A DNA stretch of 64,000 nt from an uncultured Lachnospiraceae bacterium (lineage in GTDB: Bacteria > Bacillota > Clostridia > Lachnospirales > Lachnospiraceae). Under the pieces are notes generated by a model, which saw nothing but the letters and a program-made list of their open reading frames with translations, ran no database searches and had not been told where the DNA came from. A program made the position numbers and the translations under genes. Numbering within the stretch: position 1 is the first letter of the stretch; each line of letters begins with the position of its first letter. Below, piece by piece: positions 8,381-16,787 of the stretch. The DNA lies in contig CANSPM010000002.1 of assembly GCA_947648875.1 (NCBI GenBank), positions 1-64,000 on the forward strand, given 5' to 3'.

Positions 8381-10243
8381 ATGAAAAAATTGCTTGTGTA
8401 TTTGAGAGATTACAAAAAGGAATCCGTACTGGCGCCGCTTTTTAAGCTGCTGGAGGCATTTTTCGAACTGTTTGTCCCTCTGGTTATGGCCAGCATTATT
8501 GACAGAGGAATCGGCATCTCCGGCAATTCGGATATGGGGCATATTGTCAGGATGGGGCTGTGTCTGTTGGCTCTGGCGGTGGTGGGACTTGTGAGCGCGG
8601 TGACGGCGCAGTTCTTTGCGGCGAAGGCGGCGGTGGGTTTTTCCACCAAACTGCGGCAGGCAGTGTTTGAACATATTCAGGGACTGAATTTTACCAATAT
8701 TGACAAGGCGGGAACTTCCACCCTGATCACCCGGATGACCAGCGACATCAACCAGGTGCAGTCCGGGGTGAACATGGTGCTACGACTTTTTCTGCGTTCT
8801 CCGATTATCGTGTTTGGGGCCATGATTATGGCTTTCACCATCGACGTGAAGAGCGCGCTGATCTTTGTGGTGGCTATTCCTCTTCTGACAGTGGTAGTGT
8901 TCGGCGTGATGATGGTTACCATGCCCATGTACAAGAAGGTGCAGAGCGCTCTGGACAAGGTGCTGGGCATCACCAGGGAAAATCTCACCGGTGTGCGGGT
9001 GATCAGGGCTTTTCATCAGGAGGAAGTGGAGGAAAAGCGGTTCCGGGAGCAGAACAATACGCTGTCCCACTTGCAGACGGCTGTAGCCAGAATCAGCGCC
9101 GTTATGAATCCTCTGACCTATGTGGTGGTCAACGGAGCGATTATCGCTCTGATCTATACGGGGGCCGTTCAGGTCAATGTGGGCAATCTGACCCAGGGCG
9201 AAGTGGTGGCAATTATCAACTATATGTCTCAGATTCTGGTGGAACTGGTAAAGTTGGCTAATCTGATTGTCACCATCACCAAGGCGCTGGCCTGCGCGGA
9301 CCGTGTGGCGGGCGTATTGGAGATTCCCACCGGGGAGGAGCTTCGGGTCGTCGCCGGGAAACCGGTTGAAGGGGATGCGGAAGAGACGGGGAGCGCATCC
9401 GGAAAACCGGTCAGCGAGGAAAGGGAAGAAGTTCAGGGCGCAGCCGGGATGTCAGTCTCTGAAGGCGCAGAAAGCCAGGGCACGGCTTCGACAGCGATTC
9501 CCTATCTGGAGTTTGACCATGTGTCTCTGACCTATCAGGGAGCAGGTGACAGGACCTTGCAGGATATGCATTTTCGGGTGGAGAGGGGACAGACCATCGG
9601 CATCATTGGTGGCACGGGTTCCGGCAAGTCATCCCTGGTGAATCTGATTCCCGGCTTTTATCCCGCCACAGAGGGGACCATCCGTCTGGAAGGGCAGGAT
9701 ATCCGAAGTATGCCGGCGCAGGAACTCCGCCGCCGGGTGGGTGTGGTGCCTCAGAGAGCGGTGCTTTTCAAGGGAACTGTCCGCAGCAATCTACAGTGGG
9801 GGAAGCCCGACGCCACGGACGCGGAATTGTGGCAGGCCATTGATACCGCCCAAGCCCGGGAAGTGGTGGAGGGCAAGGAGGGAAAGCTGGACGCTAAGAT
9901 TGCACAGAACGGCAAGAATCTTTCCGGCGGACAGAGACAGCGTCTGACCATTGCCAGGGCGTTGGTGCGGAAGCCGGAAATCCTGATTCTGGACGACAGC
10001 GCTTCCGCGCTGGACTATGCCACGGACGCAAAACTCAGACAGGCGCTGAAAGAAGTGGAGAAAGGAACCACAACATTTATCGTATCTCAGCGCGCCTCCA
10101 CCATTCGCCACGCGGACCGGATCATTGTGCTGGACGATGGCATGATCGCCGGTATGGGCACCCATGAGCAGTTGCTGGAGAATTGTGAGGTCTATCAGGA
10201 GATCTACTATTCTCAGTTCGAGAAGAAAGAAAAAGAGGCCTGA
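8381..10243 (+). CDS. ABC exporter half-transporter, degenerate ATPase site
   Basis: A fused type IV ABC exporter subunit of 620 residues: six-helix permease domain (about 1-320), then an ATPase with Walker A GGTGSGKSS (410-418), signature LSGGQRQRL and Walker B ending ILILDDSASALD. Asp539 replaces the catalytic Glu, the hallmark of the degenerate subunit of heterodimeric exporters such as TM287/288 and BmrCD. A low-complexity acidic linker at about 326-375 contains degenerate GKPV repeats. Such subunits are normally encoded next to a canonical partner; here the next gene is MerR-like, and the best partner candidate is the ABC gene at 57988-59748. Probable drug or lipid exporter. Confidence 0.9.
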   Translation: MKKLLVYLRDYKKESVLAPLFKLLEAFFELFVPLVMASIIDRGIGISGNSDMGHIVRMGLCLLALAVVGLVSAVTAQFFAAKAAVGFSTKLRQAVFEHIQGLNFTNIDKAGTSTLITRMTSDINQVQSGVNMVLRLFLRSPIIVFGAMIMAFTIDVKSALIFVVAIPLLTVVVFGVMMVTMPMYKKVQSALDKVLGITRENLTGVRVIRAFHQEEVEEKRFREQNNTLSHLQTAVARISAVMNPLTYVVVNGAIIALIYTGAVQVNVGNLTQGEVVAIINYMSQILVELVKLANLIVTITKALACADRVAGVLEIPTGEELRVVAGKPVEGDAEETGSASGKPVSEEREEVQGAAGMSVSEGAESQGTASTAIPYLEFDHVSLTYQGAGDRTLQDMHFRVERGQTIGIIGGTGSGKSSLVNLIPGFYPATEGTIRLEGQDIRSMPAQELRRRVGVVPQRAVLFKGTVRSNLQWGKPDATDAELWQAIDTAQAREVVEGKEGKLDAKIAQNGKNLSGGQRQRLTIARALVRKPEILILDDSASALDYATDAKLRQALKEVEKGTTTFIVSQRASTIRHADRIIVLDDGMIAGMGTHEQLLENCEVYQEIYYSQFEKKEKEA

Positions 10244-10308
10244 TTCCGGTGCGGGGCAGAGCGCTTTGCAGGAGCGGGATTACAAGATTACGTATTTTGC
10301 GCGGTGTA

Positions 10309-10341
10309 AGGCAGGCTTTCCGATAGCGGGGCCTGCTTTTT
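10309..10341 (+). terminator. Terminator after ABC half-exporter; gap to MerR
   Basis: GCAGGC and GCCTGC arms around a 14-base loop, followed by TTTTT. The rest of the 10244-10605 gap shows a TATAAT at 10416 without a convincing -35 box and no supported gene; the MerR frame is open upstream to 10513 but without a ribosome site. Confidence 0.65.
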
Positions 10342-10605
10342 CGCGGATTAAGGCAGATTGTGGATAAATCGTCAGGGGAGTGTTTTTGCGGTATGGCGTG
10401 ACTGTAGCGGAGACATATAATTGCGTTTGATGAGGGGTTGTCCTGGCGGAGGTTTTGAAGGGGAGCACAAAGGATATGAGGGTGTTCTGTTTTTAGTTTT
10501 GTGTGATCCTGATTGTGTATGGAGGAATTTTACGGTCAGTGCGGAATCATTGCCGCCGACGCTCATGAGGAAGGGGACTTTCAAAAGTTTGCAGGGAGGA
10601 GCATT

Positions 10606-11352
10606 ATGCCAGCGGAGAAGAACAGCATAACAGTGTATCGGATCGGTGAACTCTCCAGACTGACCGGTGTGAAGGCAGGAACAATCCGGTTTTATGAGCA
10701 GTGCGGATTTATTGGATTTGTGGAGCGAACTTCCAACAATTATCGGTTCTTTCGTAGGCGGCATATTTATCAGGTTCAGGTATGCAGGTTGGTGTTCGGG
10801 GGTTTCGTCAACCGACGGCTGCGCAGGGAGAGCCGAAAGGTGTTGGACGCGTCGGCCAGATGGGATCTGGGGGCTTACGAAGAGGCGGTGGCCAATTATC
10901 AAAGAGCCGTGGAGGAGGATATTGTGGGAACCCGGAGAGCCATAGAGATCTGTATGCGGCAGATGGAACAGGAGACCGGGGAGAAAAGTCTCTACTCCAA
11001 AAAGCAGGCCGCCGCCATGGTAGGCGTAACGCCAGAGACTGTACGAGGCTGGGAGCGAAACGGCCTGCTTGGACAGTGTGAACCATATCGGAAAAGAATG
11101 TATGGGCAGGCTCTGCTAAATCGTATGTATGTGATCCGCCTGCTTTTAGATACGGGTTACAGCATGATGGCGGTAAAAAGTTTTCTACAGGAATATACCC
11201 ACGGCGATCCGAAAAGCGCGGAAGGGCTACTGACGGCCCCGGAGGAGGAGGAACTGCGCTATCGGTCGGACCGCTATCTGGAAGCGTTGCTGCACTTGAG
11301 GGAGAAAACGCGGCAGCTGTGGGAGTTGAAAGCGGAGATGGAAAAAGTCTGA
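10606..11352 (+). CDS. MerR-like regulator with two HTH domains
   Basis: A 248-residue DNA-binding protein. Residues 10-77 form a classical MerR winged helix (YRIGELSRLTGVKAGTIRFYEQCGFI). A helical linker (about 85-125) leads to a second MerR-type HTH at about 129-195 (YSKKQAAAMVGVTPETVRGWERNGLL), ending in a coiled-coil-like tail. Most MerR proteins have one HTH and dimerise; the internal duplication suggests that a single chain could span an operator. The ATG at 10606 has GGGAGGAGC just upstream. The following intergenic region has a promoter with a long 20-base spacer, the kind MerR proteins activate. The ligand is unknown. Confidence 0.85.
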   Translation: MPAEKNSITVYRIGELSRLTGVKAGTIRFYEQCGFIGFVERTSNNYRFFRRRHIYQVQVCRLVFGGFVNRRLRRESRKVLDASARWDLGAYEEAVANYQRAVEEDIVGTRRAIEICMRQMEQETGEKSLYSKKQAAAMVGVTPETVRGWERNGLLGQCEPYRKRMYGQALLNRMYVIRLLLDTGYSMMAVKSFLQEYTHGDPKSAEGLLTAPEEEELRYRSDRYLEALLHLREKTRQLWELKAEMEKV

Positions 11353-11368
11353 ATTGTAAACCTTCTAT

Positions 11369-11400
11369 TTGTACACCACCTTTTTTCTTTGTGCTATGAT
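11369..11400 (+). promoter_or_regulatory. Possible MerR-activated promoter, 20-base spacer
   Basis: TTGTAC at 11369-11374 and TATGAT at 11395-11400 are separated by 20 bases instead of the usual 17. Over-long spacers are typical of promoters twisted into shape by MerR proteins, and a MerR-like gene ends 17 bases upstream. Control of the esterase gene is inferred. Confidence 0.45.
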
Positions 11401-11402
11401 GG

Positions 11403-11475
11403 ACAACAGAAATCGCGCCGAGTGCGGATTTTGTTGTTCTTGAAAACAGAAATCTTGCAGAGCGCGGATTTCGTT
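11403..11475 (+). repeat. Two tandem hairpin-forming repeats, 40-bp period
   Basis: Two imperfect copies begin with AACAGAAATC at 11405 and 11445 and both carry GCGGATTT (11424 and 11464), giving an exact 40-base period. Each copy can fold, since GAAATC and GGATTT-type arms flank a GC-rich loop. They lie between the putative promoter and the esterase start, so they would be in its 5' leader. Confidence 0.55.
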
Positions 11476-11503
11476 GCAGGTACAAAGAAAGTGAGGTGTT
11501 TTT

Positions 11504-12280
11504 TTGCGGTCTTTTCAAGTTGATGTCAGAGAAGAACCTACAGAATACGGGTATATGCCTACAATGCAGCTGTATCTGCTTGAGGAGAAGGACAAACCAA
11601 GGCCCATAGTGATCATCGCGCCCGGCGGAGGCTATGAAAGCGTTAGTACGCAGGAGGACAGGGTGTTGTCTCAGTATACCGCCGCGGGGTTTCACGCCGC
11701 GGTACTGCGTTACAGTGTAAGTCCCCATCGCTTTCCGCAGCCGGAGTGGGATCTGATGCTGGCAATCGGTTTGGTCAGGAAAAAGGCGGAGGAATGGGGG
11801 ATTATAAAGGAGCGGGTCGCCATCTGCGGTTTTTCTGCGGGAGGGCATCTCTGCGCCTGCGTGAGCACTCTCTGGAAAAGGCTGGGGGCGGAGTGTTTTA
11901 AACCCGATGCGGTGATACTTTGCCACGCCATACTGACAGCAAGATTAGATCACTGTAAGAACTTTATTGTCGGCCATGTAGGAAGCGAGGACACGGGGGT
12001 GCAGGAACTGGCATTCTGTGACCGGCAGGTCAGCGAGGATACGCCGCCGACTTTTCTGTATACTACGTATGAAGATAAGCTGGCAAATGTGGAAAATGTG
12101 CTATACTATGGGGAAATGCTGACAAAATATGGAGTATCCTTTGAGATGCATGTACTGCCTGGCGGAGGCCATTGTGCGCCCTGGTGTGATGACATGATAT
12201 GGGCAAAGTCTGTGGGAGAACGAGATTTCAACTATATTAGAATATCAGTTGCGTGGATGAGGGAACTTTGGAAACTGTGA
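11504..12280 (+). CDS. Alpha/beta hydrolase, acetyl-esterase-like
   Basis: A 258-residue serine esterase of the BD-FAE/acetylxylan esterase type. The oxyanion-hole segment APGGGY is at residues 39-44, the nucleophile elbow GFSAGGH puts Ser at 111, and the GGGHCAPW segment near the C-terminus supplies the probable catalytic His. Such enzymes deacylate xylan or small esters in the cytoplasm; there is no signal peptide. Translation appears to start at a TTG at 11504, since GAGGTG lies 6 bases upstream and no ATG fits. The leader carries the tandem hairpins described separately. Confidence 0.85.
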   Translation: MRSFQVDVREEPTEYGYMPTMQLYLLEEKDKPRPIVIIAPGGGYESVSTQEDRVLSQYTAAGFHAAVLRYSVSPHRFPQPEWDLMLAIGLVRKKAEEWGIIKERVAICGFSAGGHLCACVSTLWKRLGAECFKPDAVILCHAILTARLDHCKNFIVGHVGSEDTGVQELAFCDRQVSEDTPPTFLYTTYEDKLANVENVLYYGEMLTKYGVSFEMHVLPGGGHCAPWCDDMIWAKSVGERDFNYIRISVAWMRELWKL

Positions 12281-12445
12281 CACGGACGGCAGTTTTTGCC
12301 AGGAATTTTGAGATTGCGGAAAGAGTACCAAGGAGACGCAGGAGATTTTCCGGGGCGCAAGGGCCAACTATGTCTATAGAAAGGTTGATTGGACGGGGGG
12401 AGGCGCGTTATTTTTGAGCGATTCTCTGGCAGGAGGAATAGGATT

Positions 12446-13351
12446 ATGAATAAAACAATCGTTAAAGAATATCTGGCATCACACAGGAACCGACAAATCA
12501 GAAACGGAAAAAGCGGCGCGGAGGTCTGGGAGATTGAAGGTGGGTACATATTAAAGTATGTGGACCGGAAAATGTTGTCACAGCCGGAGATATTTGAGTA
12601 CTACCGGAACGAAGCGCGTTTTTACCGGACTTTCGGACAGGCAGCCGGACAGAGACTGGCCTGTCTGCCGGAAGTCTTGGACGTACAGGGCTCCGAAGAG
12701 GAAATTCTGATTCTGATGAAAAAATATCGGGAACTTTCCAGAGAGGGGATTCAGGAGGAACTTTTGCGAAAAATAATGGGTGCGCTGGCGCTGATCCACT
12801 CTCAGGATATTCCGGACTTTCTAAGGATGGAGCGGAACCAGCCGGGGTATCTGGACGGAGAGCGGATCCGCTGTTGTCTGGATGGGTGGCGATCCGTGTT
12901 GGCGGAACACCCGGGGGTGTTTGACGAGGAGATATTGCTGGATACTACGGCAAAAATCAATGACATAATCAAATGGCATCATGGGGAGAAGCAGGTATTA
13001 AGTCATGGAGATTTTCACTGGGACAATCTTCTGGCGGGAGAGCAGGGGAATATTTTGGTGTGTGACTGGCAGGGAGTGAATGCCGGAGGGGCATCGGGGG
13101 ACATCAGCTTTTTTGCAAGCCGTCTGGGAGCGGATGGGATTGCCATAGAGGCGGAGCAGCTGGTGGAACTGTATGCACAGGAGCGTTTTTTGATTACAGG
13201 GGACAATATTTCCCGGAAGGATATGATCCGGCACATGAACGCCGCCAATGTGATCACAACTTTTCGGTTCTGGCATGAATATTTGCACGGCAGCACCCGT
13301 GAAAGAGTCCGGGGCATATACGGGAAGATGCGGATGGAGTGGGAAGTGTAG
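12446..13351 (+). CDS. APH/choline-kinase-like phosphotransferase
   Basis: A 301-residue protein-kinase-like fold enzyme. The Brenner-type catalytic loop LSHGDFHWDNLLAG and the metal-binding ILVCDWQG segment are typical of the aminoglycoside phosphotransferase / choline kinase superfamily. The start at 12446 follows an AGGAGGAATAGG site; the frame is open further upstream without one. Members phosphorylate aminoglycosides, choline, homoserine or other small alcohols, and the substrate cannot be decided here. Its gene stands alone between the esterase and the attenuator-controlled ABC operon. Confidence 0.8.
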   Translation: MNKTIVKEYLASHRNRQIRNGKSGAEVWEIEGGYILKYVDRKMLSQPEIFEYYRNEARFYRTFGQAAGQRLACLPEVLDVQGSEEEILILMKKYRELSREGIQEELLRKIMGALALIHSQDIPDFLRMERNQPGYLDGERIRCCLDGWRSVLAEHPGVFDEEILLDTTAKINDIIKWHHGEKQVLSHGDFHWDNLLAGEQGNILVCDWQGVNAGGASGDISFFASRLGADGIAIEAEQLVELYAQERFLITGDNISRKDMIRHMNAANVITTFRFWHEYLHGSTRERVRGIYGKMRMEWEV

Positions 13352-13402
13352 TCATACGCGCCGTGTAGAGACTGCTTTCAGTTCCTAAAAACTAAAAAAT
13401 GG

Positions 13403-13431
13403 TTGACAGATCATGGAAAAGTGTTTATAGT
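13403..13431 (+). promoter_or_regulatory. Consensus promoter of ABC/DUF1854 operon
   Basis: A perfect TTGACA at 13403, a 17-base spacer and TATAGT at 13426. It drives a roughly 280-base leader containing a small ORF and a terminator-like hairpin ahead of the first ABC gene. Confidence 0.8.
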
Positions 13432-13470
13432 ACTAAATATAGCTAATAAGGAAGAAAGGAGGCAATCAAA

Positions 13471-13557
13471 ATGTTCAGTCTGCTATTGGATGTTAAGCGC
13501 AATAATCGTGATCTGAATTGTTTTGTCTCCCGAAGGTGTGCTGTGTTGCCAGGCTGA
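13471..13557 (+). CDS. 28-residue putative leader peptide
   Basis: An ATG with an excellent AAGGAGG site 8 bases upstream opens a 28-codon frame (MFSLLLDVKRNNRDLNCFVS, then RRCAVLPG) ending at a TGA. It follows the consensus promoter and precedes a terminator-like hairpin 53 bases later. The layout matches ribosome-controlled attenuation, as known for bmrB upstream of bmrCD in Bacillus subtilis, where antibiotic-stalled ribosomes turn on a drug exporter. The peptide shows no similarity that I recognise; its role is inferred from position alone. Confidence 0.6.
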   Translation: MFSLLLDVKRNNRDLNCFVSRRCAVLPG

Positions 13558-13609
13558 AAGGCTCTGACAGTGCATACATGCGTAAGCATGGCATATATGG
13601 ATAAAGGAA

Positions 13610-13646
13610 GGGCATGACATACATTGTAGGTTATGCCCTTTTCTTT
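13610..13646 (+). terminator. Attenuator-type terminator before ABC operon
   Basis: Arms 13610-13622 and 13626-13638 (GGGCAT...ATGCCC, two internal mismatches) with a three-base loop, then TTTTCTTT. The upstream GGCATA at 13590-13595 is complementary to TATGCC at 13632-13637 in the 3' arm, so an alternative antiterminator pairing is possible. A separate CATGC-GTAA-GCATG hairpin sits at 13577-13590. Confidence 0.65.
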
Positions 13647-13714
13647 GTCTGTGTATATCGGGAGTGAAAGGTGAAACGTTTTGCGGGGTGTGGGAAGAGT
13701 AATCGGAGGAAGAA

Positions 13715-16030
13715 ATGAATTTACCAGAAAGTTTTACGAATGTCATACGAAAATTTGGCATTGAAAAGAAAGATGTGATATTTGCCGCCACGGGAGATCT
13801 GGACGAGGAACAGCGTTTTGCGGATTCCATCGTGGCGCTCACAAAAGAGAAGCTGATTCTGGCCAGATATCCTTACATGGAAAAGCAGGAGTACCGGCTG
13901 GGCGGTTATAACAGCTGGTCCCTGGAGCAGGAAAAACGCATGATGGAACCTGCGGTATTGCTCTATGACCTGGCGGAGGTGGAGAAGCTGGAAGTAATCC
14001 GGCAGGTGAGTACCGGCATTTTGATGGGACGTATCGGTGAAACGGACAGGTATCTGTGCCAGTTCTCCAACACCAGGATGGAGGCCTTTATGCGGATTGG
14101 CCGCCTGCTGGAGAAGATGAAGAAGGAAGAGGAGATTACCCCGGAGGATCTGGATGTGAAGCGGGGAAAGGAATGCTGTCCCAAGTGCGGCATGATCTAT
14201 CCGGATCAGGAACGCAAAGTTTGTCCCAAGTGTATGGACAAGGGTTCCATTCTTCTTCGGGTAGTATCCTATTTCAAACCTTATAAATTCAGGCTGGCAA
14301 TCATGATGTTCTGCTATCTTGCTACAGCGGGCCTGAATCTGGTGTGGCCCTATTTAAGTGGCACGGTGCTGTATGACAAGGTGCTTGCAAAGGATGAGGA
14401 GTTTTTGGCCTTGCTGCGTCTGCCGACAGGGCGGTTTGTGCTGGCGCTGGGGATTCTGGTGGTGGTGATGATCGGCACCAAAGTGCTGCTCCAGGCGCTG
14501 GGCATTTTACAGGGGGCTCTGACGGCTCACATTGCCCCGGAGGTGGTGGGCCAGTTAAAGAGCCAGGTGTTTGACTCCATGGGGAAGCTGTCCATCAGCT
14601 TTTTTACCAGGAGACAGACCGGCGGTCTGATGACCCGTGTATCCGATGACGCGGAGGAGATTTCCAGTTTCTTTATCGACGGCATTCCCTATTTCTTTAT
14701 CAATGTGGGAACCATTCTGGCTACCTGTGTCATCATGTTTATTTTGAATCCCCTGCTGGCGATGGCCTCCGTGGTGCTGATGCCCATTCTGTTTTTTATC
14801 AGCTATTTGCTGATGCCCCGACTGTGGCATTACTATGGTAAGCGTCATCGGGCCAACCGCAGGCTCAACAGCCAGATGAACGAGAACTTCACCGGGGCCC
14901 GCGTGGTCAAGGCATTTGGGCAGGAAGAGCAGGAGATGACCCGCTTTGGCAAAAACAACAATAAAGTGCGGGATGCGGAGCTGGATGTATCCCGATATGA
15001 CTGTAAGTTTTCCGCGCTGTATATTTTTGTGCAGGACATGCTGACCTTTCTGGTATGGGCAGTGGGCGGAGCGCTGATCATCAGCGGCTCCGACATGGAG
15101 TTGGGTCTGCTGATCACGTTCAGCGGCTATGTGGGGCAGCTTAAGGGCCCTCTGGATTTTATGTCCAGAATTATACGCTGGTATACCAATGCCATGAATT
15201 CGGCCCAGCGGCTCTTTGAGATTGTGGACGCGGTGCCGGAGGTCAAGGAGGTTAAAAATCCTTTGAGACCGGAACGTCTGCGGGGGGAGATCACCCTGGA
15301 GCATGTGACCTTTGGCTATGAGCCCAATAAGCCCATCCTGAAGGATGTGAGCTTCCATGTGGAGGCCGGGGAGGTGCTGGGGATTGTGGGCCGTTCCGGG
15401 GCCGGAAAGTCCACGCTGGTGAATCTGATCTCACGTCTCTACGACACGGAGGAAGGGCAGGTGCTGGTGGACGGCGTCAATGTAAAGCAGTATGGATTTA
15501 AGGAACTGCGCAGGAATGTGTCCATGGTGTCCCAGGAGACTTATATCTTTATGGGTACGGTGGCAGAGAATATTGCTTACGCCAGGCCGGATGCCACCCG
15601 GGAGGAGATTATTCAGGCGGCCATACAGGCCAGCGCTCATGACTTTATCTGTAAGATGCCCCAGGGATATGACACGATTCTGGGCTCCTCCAACCGTTCG
15701 CTGTCCGGAGGAGAAAAGCAGCGGATTTCCATTGCCAGGGCCATTCTGGCGGACCCCAAAATTTTGATTCTGGACGAAGCCACATCGGCGGTGGACACGG
15801 AGACGGAACTGGCGATCCAGAAGTCGCTGGAACAGTTGGAAAAGGGCAGAACGGTGTTGTCCATCGCCCACCGTCTGTCCACCCTGCGCAATGCCACGCA
15901 TCTGATTGTGCTGGATGAGGGCAAAGTGACGGAGGCCGGAACCCATGAGGAGCTGATGGCGATGAAGGGGACTTTCTATAAACTGAGCGAGCTACAGACT
16001 AAGGCTTTGGCGATGCGTGGCTTGGAGTAG
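13715..16030 (+). CDS. ABC exporter with N-terminal PH-like domain and zinc ribbon
   Basis: A 771-residue fused permease-ATPase. About residues 1-145 form an unusual cytoplasmic beta-rich domain (PH/GRAM-like by appearance), then a zinc ribbon with two CPKC motifs (CPKCGMIYPD and VCPKC, about 151-173). A six-helix exporter domain (about 180-510) and a canonical ATPase follow: GRSGAGKST, LSGGEKQRI and ILILDEATSAVD with catalytic Glu. GGAGGAAG precedes the ATG. With the DUF1854 gene and the second such ABC gene it forms a three-gene operon that probably encodes one heterodimeric exporter. The substrate is unknown; the leader-peptide layout hints at an antibiotic-like inducer. Confidence 0.9.
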   Translation: MNLPESFTNVIRKFGIEKKDVIFAATGDLDEEQRFADSIVALTKEKLILARYPYMEKQEYRLGGYNSWSLEQEKRMMEPAVLLYDLAEVEKLEVIRQVSTGILMGRIGETDRYLCQFSNTRMEAFMRIGRLLEKMKKEEEITPEDLDVKRGKECCPKCGMIYPDQERKVCPKCMDKGSILLRVVSYFKPYKFRLAIMMFCYLATAGLNLVWPYLSGTVLYDKVLAKDEEFLALLRLPTGRFVLALGILVVVMIGTKVLLQALGILQGALTAHIAPEVVGQLKSQVFDSMGKLSISFFTRRQTGGLMTRVSDDAEEISSFFIDGIPYFFINVGTILATCVIMFILNPLLAMASVVLMPILFFISYLLMPRLWHYYGKRHRANRRLNSQMNENFTGARVVKAFGQEEQEMTRFGKNNNKVRDAELDVSRYDCKFSALYIFVQDMLTFLVWAVGGALIISGSDMELGLLITFSGYVGQLKGPLDFMSRIIRWYTNAMNSAQRLFEIVDAVPEVKEVKNPLRPERLRGEITLEHVTFGYEPNKPILKDVSFHVEAGEVLGIVGRSGAGKSTLVNLISRLYDTEEGQVLVDGVNVKQYGFKELRRNVSMVSQETYIFMGTVAENIAYARPDATREEIIQAAIQASAHDFICKMPQGYDTILGSSNRSLSGGEKQRISIARAILADPKILILDEATSAVDTETELAIQKSLEQLEKGRTVLSIAHRLSTLRNATHLIVLDEGKVTEAGTHEELMAMKGTFYKLSELQTKALAMRGLE

Positions 16031-16032
16031 GA

Positions 16033-16149
16033 GAACATCTAAGGCGGTAAAGTACACCGCCTAAGATGTTCTAGCCTACTCCTGAAGAATATCCCCCCAG
16101 GGGGATATTCTTCACGGGGTAAGGATTGAGCCGGGGATATTGGTAGGCT
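16033..16149 (+). ncRNA. Structured intergenic RNA in ABC/DUF1854 operon
   Basis: Two strong hairpins follow the first ABC stop codon: arms 16033-16048 and 16056-16071 (16 pairs, one mismatch) and arms 16084-16097 and 16100-16113 (nearly perfect, CCCCC/GGGGG core). AGCCTAC at 16073-16079 also pairs with GTAGGCT at 16143-16149, closing an outer stem around the second hairpin. No T-tract follows, so this is not a simple terminator; an mRNA-processing, stability or regulatory element is more likely. No known riboswitch class is recognised. Confidence 0.5.
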
Positions 16150-16183
16150 GATCATGTGTGTTTAAGAAAGGAAAATATATTTT

Positions 16184-16765
16184 ATGGAAGACAATAGAGA
16201 AAATGGTATGCCGGACTTGCTGAATTTGCAGGAGTTCGATGAGGAGGCTTTGAGGAAGGAGTCGGAAGAGGTGCTGCTGATGCGTCTACTGACGGCTGAA
16301 AACGCAGTGTTTACCCGCACGGACGGGGGCTTCCTGGCGCTGGAATTTGAGGAAAAGAAATATGACCGGGTGGGGGTTTATCTCACGTTTCCGCTGACGA
16401 ATCCCAGGGAGTATATCTCTATTCGGGAGGCGGACGAGAAAGCCAGGGAGATCGGCATGATCCGCTCTCTCGGCGATATGCCCGCAGATGTGCAGGATAT
16501 GATTCAGGAACAGGTGCGGCTGCGCTACTTTATGCCCGTGATCCGCAAAGTTATGGAGGTCAAGGACGAATACGGATATGCTTACTGGCATGTGCAGACG
16601 GACTTTGGAAGCTGTAGGTTTACCACCCATATGGGAGGCGACGCCGTGGTTGCATTAGGCGATGCCCGCTACCAGATCACAGACATTGACGGCAACCGCT
16701 ATGAATTGCCGGATCTGTATGCGCTGACAGTGATGGAGCGTAAGAAGCTGGATCTGTTTATCTGA
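16184..16765 (+). CDS. DUF1854 protein, ABC exporter partner
   Basis: A 193-residue soluble protein resembling the DUF1854 family, whose genes are repeatedly found beside ABC exporter genes. The body (about 30-193) is beta-rich, with GVYLTFPLTNPREYISIR, a central charged helix ending in QVRLRYFMPV and a C-terminal DIDGNRYELPDLYAL typical of the family. No enzyme motif or membrane segment is visible. Lying between the two ABC genes, it is probably a regulatory or assembly partner of that exporter. Its molecular role is not established. Confidence 0.85.
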   Translation: MEDNRENGMPDLLNLQEFDEEALRKESEEVLLMRLLTAENAVFTRTDGGFLALEFEEKKYDRVGVYLTFPLTNPREYISIREADEKAREIGMIRSLGDMPADVQDMIQEQVRLRYFMPVIRKVMEVKDEYGYAYWHVQTDFGSCRFTTHMGGDAVVALGDARYQITDIDGNRYELPDLYALTVMERKKLDLFI

Positions 16766-16787
16766 TTAATAAGAGGAGCAATCATTC

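Noticed and set aside
10519..10605. Upstream start extending the MerR protein by about 30 residues
   Set aside because: No ribosome site at the upstream codons, while GGGAGGAGC precedes the ATG at 10606.
10808..11926. Long minus-strand frame of 372 residues
   Set aside because: Antisense to the MerR and esterase genes, which both have clear domains and ribosome sites; the translation has low-complexity character.
14555..15358. Minus-strand frame of 267 residues inside the ABC gene, and similar His/Gln-rich frames opposite other ABC genes
   Set aside because: Typical shadow of codon bias on the complementary strand; no start signals.
16084..16113. Simple terminator after the first ABC gene
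   Set aside because: The stem is strong but no T-tract follows and the operon continues in the same direction.
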